DNA of 64,000 bases from Plantago major (Eukaryota > Streptophyta > Magnoliopsida > Lamiales > Plantaginaceae): contig CM048840.1 in assembly GCA_026545765.1 (NCBI GenBank), forward strand, positions 43,730,959-43,794,958. Reading direction: 5' to 3'. How positions within the stretch are numbered: the first letter of the stretch is position 1; every line of letters begins with the position of its first letter. The position numbers and the translations under genes were made by a program. The notes below the pieces were generated by a model. The model was given only the letters and a program-made list of their open reading frames with translations. It had not been told where the DNA came from and made no database searches. This document shows, piece by piece, positions 22,466 through 34,136 of this stretch.

Positions 22466-23420
22466 TCAACGCTGGAGACTATTCCCGCGTGTCTCTTGGG
22501 GTCTGTTCTCTTTTGCTTTCTCTTCCTCCAAGGAGTCTTTTACTTGAGTGATCATGACGGGGCTCATATCCTTTTGCGTGCTTTTGGTTTCCCTTTTTGT
22601 TTCCTCCGGATAGTTCACCAGGAAGTCGGCAAGGACTTGTGCTTTTTTGGCAGATGGAGCTTGATAACCGATATCATATTCACTTAGTTCGATTGCCCAC
22701 ATAGATAAGCGTCTGGTAGTCGGCTTACCTAGGACATGTTTGAGTGGTTCGTTGGTGAGGACCACGATTGATGAGATTTGAAGTAAGGCTTTGAGTCGTA
22801 AATGCGGTGTAAACTAAGCCTTGAAGCTTCTCGATCTTGACATATCTGGCCTCGGAGCCCACAAGTGCTTTGCTCAAATAGTAGATTGGTAAATGGTCAT
22901 TGCCTTGTATCCGCACCAATACAGAACTCATCGCTTCATCAGTAGTTGCCAGATAAAGGTAAAGAGGTTCACCCTCTATTGGTTTAGACAAGAGGGACGG
23001 TGAGAGGAGGTATCTTTTCAAATTATCCAGGGCCTCTTCACACTCCTTTGTCCACTCAAACTTGTCTCCTTTCCTTAGAATCTTGAAGAAGGGTAAGTTT
23101 TTCTCGGCGGACTTGGAGATGAAACGGCTTAATGCCATCACCTTTCCCAAAAGCTTCTGAACTTCATTGATAGTTTTTGGCTGTGGTAAGTCTAGGATTG
23201 CCTTTATTTTCTCCGGATTAGCGCTGATACCTCTCTCTGTGACCATTTAGCTAAGGAACTTTCCTCCTTTACTCGAGCGATGCTTTTTAGGGGTTCGACT
23301 TCATTCCGTATTTCCTAAGGATAGAAAAGCAATTGTTGAGATGCTCGATGTGCTCCTCTTGATCTTGCTTTTACAAGCATGTCATCCACATAGACTTCCA
23401 TGGTTTTGACTCTTCTTTGA
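22466..23420 (-). pseudogene. RT catalytic end and RNase H, element 1
   Basis: EVYVDDMLVK is encoded at about 23402-23373, giving the reverse-transcriptase YVDD motif, but it lies in a stretch with frame breaks on both sides. From 23246 the frame reads MVTERGISANPEKIKAI, FEWTKECEEAL and YYLSKAL, the RT thumb/connection and start of RNase H. A shifted frame (22765-22466) adds EPLKHVLGKP, WAIELSEYDI and KKAQVLADFL. All are standard gypsy blocks in the expected order. Confidence 0.85.
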
Positions 23421-23496
23421 ACATCTTATTTACGATCGTTGGTATGAAGCACTGCGTTCTTGAGGCCAAATGGCATGACCTTGAAGCGATGAGCCC

Positions 23497-25185
23497 TCAC
23501 GCAAAGAAGGCCGTCTTCTTGATGTCTTCCTGGGCCATCCTGATTTGGTAGAAGCCTTGATATGCAGCCATGAAGCTCAGGAGTGCACATCTTGCGGTGG
23601 AATCAACTAGCTGGTCTATGCGGGGTAATGGATAAGGAACTTTTGGACAAAACTTGTTGAGTCTAGTGAAGTCATTGCACATTCTCCACTTTCCCAGAGC
23701 CTTTTCGACGAGGACCACGTTACAGACCCAATCGGAATATCTGACTTCTTCGATATGGCCTGCTTTTATCAACTTGTCCACCTCTCCTGCTATGATAGCA
23801 TCCTCGACGGGCCCAAAGTCTTTCCTCTTCTGTCGGATGTGTTTTACCGTTGGATCCATGTTCAAACGGTGAACTGCGATCCTTGGGTCTATCCCCTTAA
23901 GATCATCGGTGCTCCAGGCAAAGATATCGTGATTGTCTCGAAGGCATGTGATGAGCTTCATCTCTACTTCCGTGCTCATCTCCATTCCGATCCGAGTTGT
24001 CTTTTCTGAGTTCCCCTCGATCAGCTGAACCTCTTTCAGGGCTTCATGAGGTTCTATCCTGGCAGTCTTGGGGAACTTTTCCTTGAGCGACCCAACACCA
24101 ATTTCTTCCTTTAGTGGGGTAAGAGCCACAGGAGGAGGGCTCCTGGGTCTCTTAGTGAACGAAAGAACGGGTACTGTGGCTCCTCTGGTTGACATGATGT
24201 AGCATTCCCAGGCTTCTCTAACATTGCCCACTTCTTCACCCACACCGTTTGGGGTTGGGAACTTTACCCTGTTGTGCAGGGGAGAAGCAATTGCCCTGAA
24301 TTGGTTAAGTCCTGGGTGGCCCAGAATCACGTTATAGTCGAAGGTTCTATCGAATACCACAAAGAGGATGGTCTCAGTCACTCTTGTCGGAAAGGTGCCC
24401 ATAGAGACTTGTAGCGGTACACTCCCAATGGGACGTACTACAGATCCTCCAAAACCCACCAAAGAAGTATACACACGCCCATATTGAATCTGTCCCAAGT
24501 GCATTTGCTCCACAGTCCTTTTGGAGATGACATTGGAAGAACTTCCTGTGTCGACAAGTACTTTGTTGACCTTGTAAGTGGCGATAACTAGAGAAACAAC
24601 CAAAGGAACGTCGGGGTCCTTGAGATATCCTCCACCAGATGTTGGTGGGGGGATTTTGCTATCATCAAAGGTGATGACGTTTGTGCCCTTCAGGGCTGAA
24701 GGAGCATAGGCTCTATCGTTGTTTCTCAAGTGTTGCGCGGTCCTTTCCCTTGCATTTCGACTGTCTCCCCCAGTTGGTCCTCCTGCAATTGCATTGATAA
24801 CTCCGCTATAGGGGAGGTTTTCCATATCCATATCATCGTGGTACCCTCGGTATCCTTGGGCATGCTGAGGTGGGATCCCCGCTGGAGGTGGCGGTAAGGA
24901 CCCTGTCGGAGGTTCCGAACCACGCTCCTCCATTCTTTGTTCATTCTTCTGGTGTCTGGAAGGTTCCTCTTCATATATAGGTTCTTTCAGTTTTCCGCTC
25001 CTTATCACCCCCTCTATTTCTGTCTTCAACTGGACACAGTCCTCCGTTGAGTGACCTTTTTGCTTATGGAACCTACAGTAGTCCTTGGAAGCTTTGTTCT
25101 TCTTGTTGCTCCTCGTAGGTTTTGGCCATTGTATATCCAAGTTTTTCTCAACGATGGAAGCCAAGATGTCGGATCTTGAGTGCAT
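23497..25185 (-). pseudogene. Gag end, protease and RT N-terminal part, element 1
   Basis: A 562-codon frame, the longest in the window. It starts with the gag C-terminal zinc-finger-like block (YCRFHKQKGHSTEDC), a proline-rich linker with PYSGVINAIAGGPTGGDSR, and the aspartic protease with VLVDTGSSSNVISKRT. RT follows with KDFGPVEDAIIAGEVDKLIKAGHIEE, WRMCNDFTRLNKFCPK, YPLPRIDQLVD and FYQIRMAQEDIKKTAF. In family members the motif is usually FMDAYSGY; here it is FMAAYQGF, so the first catalytic aspartate of RT is replaced by alanine. The frame ends just before YVDD. Confidence 0.88.
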
Positions 25186-26208
25186 TGGCGAGTATACTCG
25201 GCGTATCTCCTTGGAGGAGTCCTCTCTCTGCGGAATTCCCTCTTATCTCTAAGTTCCCTTTTTTGTTCAAACTTTCCCTGACGAGGAGGAGGTTCTTGCC
25301 TTACTTGCTCTTTTCCCTTTTTTACTCCAGCTCTTATCGGAACATTTCGCCGATACTCTTCTCCATACAAGACTCCTTGACAGATATCTTTCAAGTACTT
25401 TTCAGTTGTGATTTCTTCATTGGAAAGCTTTTTTTCTGAGATCATCATTATAAGTGTTGGTATATAGGTGTCGGACCCGTTCTTTGATGCTATGAGGTTA
25501 TACTTGGCGTACTTCGGCATTGAAACGGTCAAGAAAGGTTCTAAGGTCCTCATGCTCTTTCTGGATTATTCCTGCCAGGTGCTCAACTGACCTCTTTCTC
25601 TTCTTTGCTTTCTCAAATCTTTTCAAGAAGAGGGAAGCGATATCCGCATAGGACTTGATGGAATCGGTAGGCAGTGAGGTCCACCAATCCATTGCTTCCC
25701 CAAAGAGTGTAGTGGAAAAGTTGAGAGCTTTCATGTTGTCATTCAGGCCATTGGTCTCCATCTTACTTTCGTATCTAGTAAGGTGCCCCACAGGACAAGT
25801 ATCTCCGTAATAGTGTTCAAGGTTTGGAATAGTGGAGTCAGGGCATTTTCTATCCTTCCTGATCTCGTCACATAGAGGATTGGGAGCTCTAAGAGTTACC
25901 TTCTCATGTGCCTTCACCATCTTGCTCAGAGTGGCGATTTGCGTTTCTAAGGCCTTTTGTTGAAGATAAATCTTCTCAGCTGTCAGCTTCTCACAAGTCC
26001 TGGGGTTGATGGCCACATCTGGAGGAGGGTCATCAATAGGGACTATCGAGATACTTTCCGCCACATGATCTCTTGGCGCATGTTGTGCTCCATGCCATGG
26101 TTCAACTTCATCCACTCGTGGGATCATGAACTTCTCCCTCCTGTTTGTGAGAAGCGGTGCCCTACATTGAGAAGATTCCTTAGATCTTCGGATAAGCTTG
26201 TTCCCCAC
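25026..26208 (-). pseudogene. Gag capsid region, element 1
   Basis: The frame 26208-25498 carries a coiled region (EKLTAEKIYLQQKALETQIATL) and the Retrotrans_gag block LFGEAMDWWTSLPTDSIKSY with FLKRF. A shift near 25530 moves the rest into the frame 25553-25026, rich in Arg and Lys (RRERTPPRRY), as expected near the nucleic-acid-binding end. Gag builds the particle that packages element RNA in the cytoplasm. Confidence 0.82.
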
Positions 26209-26285
26209 CTTTGTTGGATGGGGCGATGCTCATTTACGGATTGTCTTGGGTTGACTTGTCTCGGAATTGCCAAAGGAGGAGTGGG

Positions 26286-26675
26286 TTAAGGAGGCTGGAG
26301 GTTGTTTGATCCAAAGCATCCTTGAATAGTGGTGATTAAGAGGCCAAACTGATTCTCATTCATCCCGAACTCGCTGGGACGGATGATCTGCCCATTTGGA
26401 AGGGTAATGTTTCTTCCTGGAGGAGGAACATGTGTTCCTGACGGAGGAAGTTGTCCTTCGACCCCAAGCACCTGGGTCCTTATTGGCGGATCAGCGGCTC
26501 TTTCCTCATCTGAAGAGAGATTGGCGGTATGGCCATCGCTTGGACAATCCATCGTATCTCTTGGAGGAGTTCCTACCACCCTGCCCCTCCTAGTGGGAGG
26601 TCTACCTCTTTGCCTTGGAGCAGGCGTGCCAATTGCAGTAGCGTTGGTTCTTGCAGACCTTCTTGTTCTTACCAT
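26286..26675 (-). pseudogene. Gag N-terminal segment, element 1
   Basis: The likely start is the ATG at 26675 (MVRTRRSARTNATAIGTP), about 30 bp after the primer-binding site; the frame extends upstream of it but would cross that site. The segment is basic (RRGRVVG) then acidic (SSDEERA). A stop at 26286 separates it from the capsid frame, probably a mutation since the family has one long gag. Confidence 0.65.
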
Positions 26676-26705
26676 TACTGAAGAGAACGGAACTTTTTGT
26701 AAGGA

Positions 26706-26723
26706 TTCCCACAGACGGCGCCA
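26706..26723 (-). other. Primer-binding site of gypsy element 1
   Basis: After the LTR end (CTCAACA) and three bases the - strand reads TGGCGCCGTCTGTGGGAA. The first nine bases fit the 3' end of plant aspartate tRNA; the remainder fits less well, so the tRNA is a guess. Confidence 0.65.
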
Positions 26724-26726
26724 AAA

Positions 26727-26813
26727 TGTTGAGGGTAAAAGTCCTCCAACCACTTAATGAATTTTCCTTGCTTTCCTTCACCCTAAGTACCTAGACCACC
26801 TTCGATTAAGAAC
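26727..26813 (-). repeat. Truncated 5' LTR of gypsy element 1
   Basis: 87 bp starting TGTTGAGGGT match the first 87 bp of the LTR at 13295. At 26814 the sequence changes abruptly to LINE reverse transcriptase. About 770 bp of LTR, including its promoter, are gone, so this copy cannot start its own genomic RNA. Confidence 0.85.
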
Positions 26814-28802
26814 CATCACCCTGTCTCAATCCACGATGCATCATAAAAGATTCAGTCGGGCTCCCGTTCACAACCACCGACATCTCTGCAGTTGTAACAC
26901 ACTCCGAGATCCAACGATACCAACGACTTCCAAAGCCCAGCAAATTCAGCATCTTCATCAGATAACTCCAATTAACAGAGTCGTAGGCTTTTTCGAAATC
27001 GATTTTGAATACAAAAGCACTCTTCTTCTTCTTTTTTAGCTCGACCACTATCTCATTCGCCACGACCACCCCATCAACAATAAATCTGTCTCCAATAAAA
27101 GCTGACTGACTTTTAAAAATCACCTCACCCATCACCTTAGCCATTCTAATCGACAACACTTTCGCTATCACCTTGTAAATTCCACCGATAAGAGATATAG
27201 GCCTGAACTCCTCAATTGTCATTGGGTTATCACACTTAGGAATAAGTGTCAGAAGTGACATATTCAAACCGCAGACCAATTCCCTTTCTCAAAAAAATCC
27301 TCAAAAACAGCAAGAAAATCGCCTTTTAAATCCTCCCAAAAGGTTTTGAAGAACATAAAATTGAAACCGTTGGGGCCGGGACTCTTCTCCACCTCGCAGC
27401 TCCAAACAGCTTCCTTTATCTCCTCCTCAGAGAATGCAGCTTCCAGAAGTCTCACACTTTCAACACTCAATTTCGCACCAGAGAAACAATCAGGCAGAGC
27501 ACTGCAAACTTCTTCTACTGCCTCATAATGTTTCTTAAAATAATCTGCCAAACTCTCCTTCACCTCGACCGCTCCCTCCTTCCATCTGCCATGTACTCTG
27601 ATCCCTTTCAAACCTCTCGACCTCCCTGTTCTTTCGACACACTTGTGAAAATAACTCGAGTTGGCGTCACCTTCTCTGAGCCATTTGCTCTTCGATTGTT
27701 GTTGCCTAATCTGATTTTTCACCTCCAACAGCTTATTCAACCTCACCCAAGCACCTTTCCTCATATCAGTTTCTTCTTCAGTAAGTGACACAGAATCCAG
27801 TTTCTCATCCCATCTGTTTACAATTTCTAATTCTGCTTCTATTCGACCATCTAGGCTACCTAAATTTTCCTTATGCCAAGCTCGAATTTTTGCCTTTAGA
27901 AGCTTGAGTTTCTCCTTAAAAATGAAGACACTCCAGCCTTGAACATTAAACTCCCGCCAAGCTTTCGACACCATCTCCTTAAAACCATCCTCTTTGAGCC
28001 AACAATTTAGGAATTCGAACGGCTTTGCACCCCAATCCAATTCAACTTCCTTGAGCACAATAGCCGCGTGATCCGACACCTTTCGTTTCAACCCAAATTG
28101 AGCAACATTAGGCCATTTTTCCATCCAACCATTAGAAAGAAGGAACATGTCGATTCTGCTGCAACTCGTACCATTATCTCTGTACCAAGTATATTTGCGT
28201 CTTTCTAAAGGCAAATCGACCAACTCCAGAAGATTAATGAAATCATTAAAATCTTGCGTCTCTTTCCTCCTCTCACTCCGACTGCTGCCTTTTCTCTCTG
28301 ATTCGCATCTGACCGAATTAAAGTCTCCACAGATACAAATCAACCCAAACTCCCCGTCTTGCAGTTTCCCCTCTATTCTTTCCCACAACAGCTTCTTCTT
28401 GTCGCCCGCACACGGTGCATAGACATTGACGATTGTGACCAACGACCCTTTACTCCCAGAACTTCTTTATCCCCCCCATAGCTCAATCTTCTCAAATATT
28501 CTCTTATCCCATATACAGCACAAACCCCCCTAATTCCCTTCCGACCAGCTAAAAATCCAGTCACAGTCTCCACTACCCCACAAAATATTCGCCAATCTTT
28601 CATCCACCCTATCCAGTTCCATTTCTTGCAAACAAATGAACTCTGCTTTCTCCTGAAACACCATATCCCTTACTGCACTCTTTTTCACCTTTCCTCCTAA
28701 ACCTCTTGAGTTGAAAATAACAATCTGCATCAGAAACCATTGTCTTCTCCAAAACCTTAGTTGAACCATTCCCCACACCACTAATTCGATCTGCCCTCCC
28801 AA
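26814..28802 (-). pseudogene. LINE ORF2, 5' part: endonuclease and RT
   Basis: The endonuclease begins IVIFNSRGLGGKVKK with LQEMELD (28740-28610). After frame breaks it continues at 28442 with VTIVNVYAP, CGDFNSVR (catalytic D and N), RIDMFLLS and SDHAAI (the final D-H pair). RT opens with KSPGPNGFNFMFFK and continues at 27279 with LIPKCDNPMTIEEFRPISL, VFKIDFEKAYDSVNW (first catalytic Asp) and RGLRQGD, where it meets the gypsy LTR remnant. The enzyme nicks target DNA and copies LINE RNA there. The expected block between RQGD and YxDD is missing from both sides of the gypsy element. Confidence 0.88.
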
Positions 28803-30813
28803 ACTGCAAATTGTTGTTGAACATTTTCCAATTCTTTCTCTCCCAACAAACCCATTGATTTACCTAAATGAACCAAATCCTCCGCTTCTTCCATCTCACT
28901 TCTCAGAATTTGAGAATTACAAGCTCTGATCTCACTATTAGTGAGAGTGAAACCTCCATCAATCAAGCCCTCTGTCTCCTTTCGTGCATATGCCTCCGCA
29001 ATTTTCCGGCTTCTTTTCATTCTTCGTACCACGCCTGTACAAATCTCCTCTGGTCGAAAAGTGCCATCACCCAAATCAGTCCCCAGCTCGCAAGCTGCAA
29101 TCACCCCACCCAAGTGTGAATTGAAATCAGTATCTTTCTTTGTTTTTGCAGAAGATATGTGTGGATAATCAGAGCAAATGAGTGGATATAAACGAAAGGG
29201 GTCATCAGAATCCAATGTCTCAGCCTCTCGCGCATCCAAACGCTCTAAACGCTCATCTTCAACAACCGTGCGCTCGGTTCTTGCTGGAATAAGCGAGATC
29301 TCCTTGGACCTCTCCATTATTCGGTTAAGTCTTTCACAGGCCTATTTTATGGTTCCACACTAATGGGCCTCTCCCTCAGCCCAATCTTTGATCCACCATA
29401 CTCCTCACAAAGTCCATTTTCCTTCAACTGATCCAATAAATCACTTCCAAAGCAATCAACCAAAGCTTCATTAATTATCAAAGTCTCCTGCTCCTTTTCC
29501 TCATCAACAGCCGCCGAACTCCTTGCACCCAATGTCTCTTTATTAACAAAAGCTTGGTTTTCCATATTCCTAATGTCAACAACCTCACAATCTTCAAGGT
29601 CTAACTCCCTTCTCAATAACTCCCCTTCCTCTGCAAAAGACTCTTCATCTTCTTCGTCAGAATCACCGTATTCCGCCTCCGACTCCTCCGATTCCGACAG
29701 GTCTCCGGCTTCCGAGGCAAAATCCGCTCCCGTTTCAGCATGACAGCATTCGCCCTCCATAATCTAGATACAAAACGATTTATTCCAACTACGGAAATTA
29801 AAGGTGACCTGACCTACCGAATCGGTGTCTCGATAAGAATCGTCCTTTATGCCGTCGATCGATCAAGAGTGTTTTGTCGATGTCCATAACTTTTCGAATC
29901 TATTACCCTCTCTTGAAAAGCTGTGGACACCATGCATGCAAGGGCACCCGTAAACATGAACCCACACTCTTCTCCTCTCGTTAATGTCTTCTTCCTCCCA
30001 TGGCCTTATGGCCCGAAACATAACTTTGCAATCAATCTTCATTCAAAATTATGTCCCCTTCATCTTTCGACTCCAGATCCAACACCCATAAATCGTCAGC
30101 CAACTGATTTACTCTTGTCTTCAAATAGCCTCTCGATTGAATAAACTCCACGACTTCTTTTGCAGAAATATCCTCCTTTAAACCACACACGATGCACTTC
30201 TTCGCCCATTGAGACGTCTCCTTTTCCGGTACACACATCGCCTCACTACTTGCCACTGACTTCCCGTTGATCTTTGCTTCCTCAATTGGTTTCGCCACCC
30301 TCACTGCGGGACGAAAAATCTGCAACTTTTCTGGGCACGAACTCTGCGAATCTGCAACTTGCCTAACCTTATCTGACTGAATGTTTCCGCCTCTTTCTGT
30401 ACTGCTTGCAGATAGCTTTTATCCATATCTCTTGCAGCGACGTAAATCTTCCTCCCCAATGGTTTTGCTTCATTGACCTCTTTGCTGCCCCTATCAAATC
30501 TAGCCAGATTCGCCAGAATCTTGGTTTTGCCAATCCAAAGACCTTTCAGCATTGCTAAAATTTCGCCTACATTTTCTTCATCATCAAAACGAGCAAAGGC
30601 GAATTTCCGACCTAACCTGTTTCTTTTGCCCGGCATGTATACACCTTTCATCCTTCCGACCTTCTCCAGAGACTCTTTCACGTCCTTAACCTGCCAATCC
30701 TCCGGGAAGTTCGTAACATACAATGTTTTTGATTTCACCATCAGTTTGTCAACCCATTTCATCAACACCTCATTCGTTCTTCCTCTGGACTTTCGAACAG
30801 TCCCATTAAACAA
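28803..30813 (-). pseudogene. LINE ORF1 (RRM-type RNA-binding protein)
   Basis: The start at 30813 precedes a basic segment and an RNA-recognition motif: KTLYVTNFPEDWQVKDVKE (RNP2-like) and KFAFARFDDEENV (RNP1-like). A second block, WAKKCIVCGLKEDISAKEVVEF, lies at 30240-30100. An acidic part (29760-29347) and a charged C-terminal part (29317-28781) follow. Plant L1-type LINEs commonly carry an RRM in ORF1, used to bind element RNA. Frame breaks near 30310, 30030 and 29330 disable it. A copy of the same gene is at 42580-44565. Confidence 0.75.
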
Positions 30814-31006
30814 GGTGCTAAAAGGTACCCTACGATGTTCTACGGTTTCAGAATAAGAGGTTGGCCTTTGGCTGTGGAGATTAACGTATGGTGGCCGGTG
30901 AGCGGCCGGGAACCTTGGAATGGCTCTAGGATTTCTCTAACTAAGCACTCTCATTTTTTTCTAATGGTGTATAATTTACTCAAATCACCTCTACTAAACC
31001 ATTCCT

Positions 31007-31017
31007 TATATAGTTAT
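31007..31017 (+). repeat. Target-site duplication of the LINE, 5' side
   Basis: TATATAGTTAT repeats the sequence at 11211-11221. The LINE's 5' leader (about 190 bp) ends here. The same bases occur at 44759-44769 in the second tandem copy. Confidence 0.8.
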
Positions 31018-31900
31018 TATTAAATCACATATAACTTTATCATCAAACTCTGAAAAAATATTCTGAACATATATTTGACATTAACTGTATATTATTAACA
31101 GTATACATAGTTTTTATTAAAACACATATAACTTTATCTGCAAAACTCCAAAAAATATTTTGAACATATATTTGGATTCAACGCGACAAGACGAATCCAT
31201 ATACACTAATCTTATATATTATTATTAATTAAATAAATTATTTATATATTAAAGTAAAAAATCAATTTATTAAATGAGATCTTTTGGTTGTGTAAATTCT
31301 AAATTTGGAAAATAATCCAAGGAACATTTTATTCTTAAGAATGCAATCCACCTTATAACTTTCACTATTTATATTTTTAGTATGTTCACTACATATATAG
31401 CTTTTATTAAATCTCATATAACTTTATCTGCAAAACTCCGAAAAATATTTTCAACATATATTTGGATTCATCGCGACAAGACGAATCCATAGATACCAAT
31501 TATAAATAAATATGTTATTCATTAAAATAAGATATCAATTTATTAAATGATATAAATTGGTTTTGTAAATTTGAATTTTGAAAATAAACTATGGAATATT
31601 TTAATATTCAAAATGCAATGCACCTTATAACTTTTACAATTTATTTTTAGTATTTTGACCGCATAGTATATAGTTTTTATTAAGTCTCATATGAATTTAT
31701 CTACGAAACTCCGAAAAATATTTTAGTTAATTAAATAAATCATTTATTCATTAAAATAAATATAAATTTATTAATGAAACTTATTAGATGTAGACATTTA
31801 CTTATCTACAAAACTCTTAAATATATTTGAGCATATATTAAATTCACCGTGACAAGACGAAACATAAACAACAATTTGAATATTATTATTAATTGAATAA
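31018..31900 (+). repeat. Diverged tandem repeat, period about 270-290 bp (first copy)
   Basis: The motif ACTTTATCTGCAAAACTCC recurs in variants near 31131, 31423 and 31696, with truncated variants near 31030 and 31803. CGACAAGACGAA recurs near 31183, 31472 and 31852. Between them lie AT-rich units ending in ACCTTATAACTTT. It looks like an old satellite-type array of three main units and partial ones. Confidence 0.7.
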
Positions 31901-32984
31901 AGTATTATATTCTCTAAAATAAATTTTAATTTATTAAATGATATAAAATGAAATATTGGAGTTTTTAAAAAATAGAGTATTTAATAAATATTTAATATTG
32001 ATCCATTCATTTAAAAGGAAATTAATAGTTATTGAGAAGTCCAATCATAATTTTCACTTTACGGTTGAGCATAACGGGAATAGGGGTTTTATTAGTATTG
32101 TTGTTAGGAATCATGAGGCAATGTTATTGTTTAACGTCAATTTTTTTTTGTCTTATGGTTGTTGAAACTACGGAAGGGTTGACATTAGTGAATTTGTTCA
32201 ATGTTTTGTGAATTTGTTCAATGTTTTGAATCCCAACATGTAGTAATTGAAACTGATTGTTCTTTGGTAATTAAATCTCTTAAATCTTCAAATTTTGGAT
32301 TTGCCCTTTTGAATCACATTTTCAAAGAAACCCAGAAATTTTTAATATAGAATTGAAGTATCTTCTGAAAAGAAATTGAAAAAAAAAAGTGTTGAATATT
32401 AGAGTAGCATAGAAATTTTGAGATTGCATACATGAACTAAGAATAAAGGTGATTGCTGGTAATATTAATCATAGTTGAATAGTTGAGTGAAATGTTTTAA
32501 CTAGAAGAAACATAATCATTATTTCATAAATTGAAGACAAAATCAACAAATTATACAAATAATTAATTGGGCACATACAAAGCCAAAATTCAATTAAAAA
32601 TAATCATATAGGTGAATCACTTAACGTGGCTGGGGAACCCAAATGAGTGAAGTTATACATTTTAAAGTTATATTATTACAGATTAAATTAACTCATATTT
32701 ATTACTGAGTTATATTGCATAAAATGATTGGCCATTTTTTGTTTTGCGGGGGCGAGGCGAAATAAATTTTTAGATGGACACTCAACACTTTTTGTTAACT
32801 GCACGAAAAGTATAATAAGATATCACAAAACAAGATTATTTTGTTTGAAACATTAACTTTTTAAATCAATAACTACTCAAAAAATAAAAAGAGCATATAA
32901 GATATGACTCTTACAAGAGTCATGGACACTATAGAGCACATGTCGGACTATATTTTACTACACTGGAATTACGTCATTTTACTT
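31901..32984 (+). other. AT-rich stretch, weak RNase H-like reading
   Basis: Near 32060-32130 the translation GFISIVVRNHEAMLLFNVNF faintly resembles the first strand of the plant RVT_3-type RNase H domain (GAVVRD..G), but no catalytic pattern follows. The first copy has a tandem 21-bp duplication (GTGAATTTGTTCAATGTTTT) at about 32190-32232, where the second copy has one unit. Nothing else is recognised. Confidence 0.3.
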
Positions 32985-33810
32985 TTAAATGGGCCGGGTT
33001 CCATCCAACCCGAATTCAAACCCGTTTAAAATAATGATGCTCGGGTCCAGGTCGAACATATACTCAAACCCGTTCCAAACCTCTGTAACAAGACCCAAAC
33101 CACAACATTTTATGGTTAAATTAGTAAAATGTACATTTTTCCCGGGGGAGGAGGTATGCTTGGGGTGGGTGCCAAAAAAACCACCGTAACATGTGAAATT
33201 ATATTTGTAAAATAATATTTTTTGTGTATGGGGTGGGGAACCACATACCACCCCGAGGGTTGGTTGACACTTTTCTATTTTATTTTTGTTCGGTTTTGAG
33301 GGATATAATCTTAATTTAAGAACATGTATCGTTACTAATTAACCAGTATGGTATGAGTAGATAACCCTATATAAAATACTCTATCAGGTCTCTTACAAGC
33401 TTCCTAAGGAAACTTTTCTTTCGAACTTTGGCCGTAAATTACTCGCAAATTACACGCAAAAAGTATAAAACAAAGTTATATTAGTAAATATACTTAATTT
33501 ATTTTCATAATATAATTTTGTTATATTTTTTTGTCGTGTAGTTTTGATAATTCTGATTAAAAATCGGAAAAAGTCTCCTTAGGAAGTTTGTAAAAGACTA
33601 GAGATAGTATATATGTTATCAACACGTAGGGTCCTGAATGGATTTGGGTTGGGTGGGATCATAGTGATGTTCAGGTCTGGGTCGGGCATATACCCGAACC
33701 CGTTTCAAACTGCAACATTGTATGATTAAGTTAATAGAATATATATTTTTTCGGGGATGGTGAGTGGTTGCAAAAAGACTGCCATAATATGTGAGATTAT
33801 ATTCGTAAAA
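32985..33810 (+). repeat. Two related direct repeats, TIR-less, unclassified
   Basis: 33000-33220 and 33630-33805 share order and motifs (GGGTC.GG, CAAACCCGTT, CAACATT.TATG.TTAA, ATTATATT.GTAAAAT). They are noncoding copies of one unknown repeat. The ORFs across them are shadows. A related 'accacataccacccgag' block recurs at 35140. Confidence 0.5.
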
Positions 33811-33812
33811 TA

Positions 33813-34052
33813 CTCCCTCTATTCCATGAGAAATTTTCAATTTTTCCATTTTGGGTTAAAAACTTTATATTTCTTTTATTGAAACCCACTATCCCATTAT
33901 TAATATTTTAACAACATCTTTCATACTTTATCAATTCTCTTTCTTACTTTTTACCATACACTTCTTACTTTATCTATATAAACCATTTGTACTCAAACTT
34001 CTTAAAAATTGTGCAAAAAGCAAATAACAAATTATCTTTTGGAATGGAGGAG
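33813..34052 (+). mobile_element. Stowaway-like MITE 1 (first copy)
   Basis: Ends CTCCCTCTATTCCAT and GGAATGGAGGAG are inverted repeats of the Stowaway (Tc1/mariner) type, flanked by TA on both sides; 240 bp, AT-rich, non-coding. The equivalent is at 47547-47786. Confidence 0.8.
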
Positions 34053-34136
34053 TAATATTTTTTATGTGCGCATTAAAAAATCTATATACAACACAGCATG
34101 ATTACATACAACCAGCGAATCTTCTACTCCCTTCGT

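Larger units (their letters stand above)
13295..26813 (-). mobile_element. Tat-type Ty3/gypsy retrotransposon 1, nested in the LINE
   Basis: The element is read on the - strand: truncated 5' LTR (26813-26727), primer site, gag, protease, RT, RNase H, a second RNase H, integrase, then an antisense gene on the + strand, polypurine tract and 3' LTR (14151-13295). The integrase-last order marks gypsy. The additional RNase H after the first, and the antisense gene between integrase and 3' LTR, are features of the Tat lineage. It sits inside LINE ORF2. The right LTR keeps only 87 of about 857 bp and runs straight into LINE sequence, so a deletion followed insertion. Confidence 0.88.

Noticed and set aside
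31018..31900. A CRISPR-like array
   Set aside because: Units are 270-290 bp, diverged, with no short repeat-spacer pattern; eukaryotic DNA.
32985..33251. 88-codon - strand frame and its partner at 46721
   Set aside because: Lies over a noncoding direct repeat; duplicated only because the segment is duplicated.
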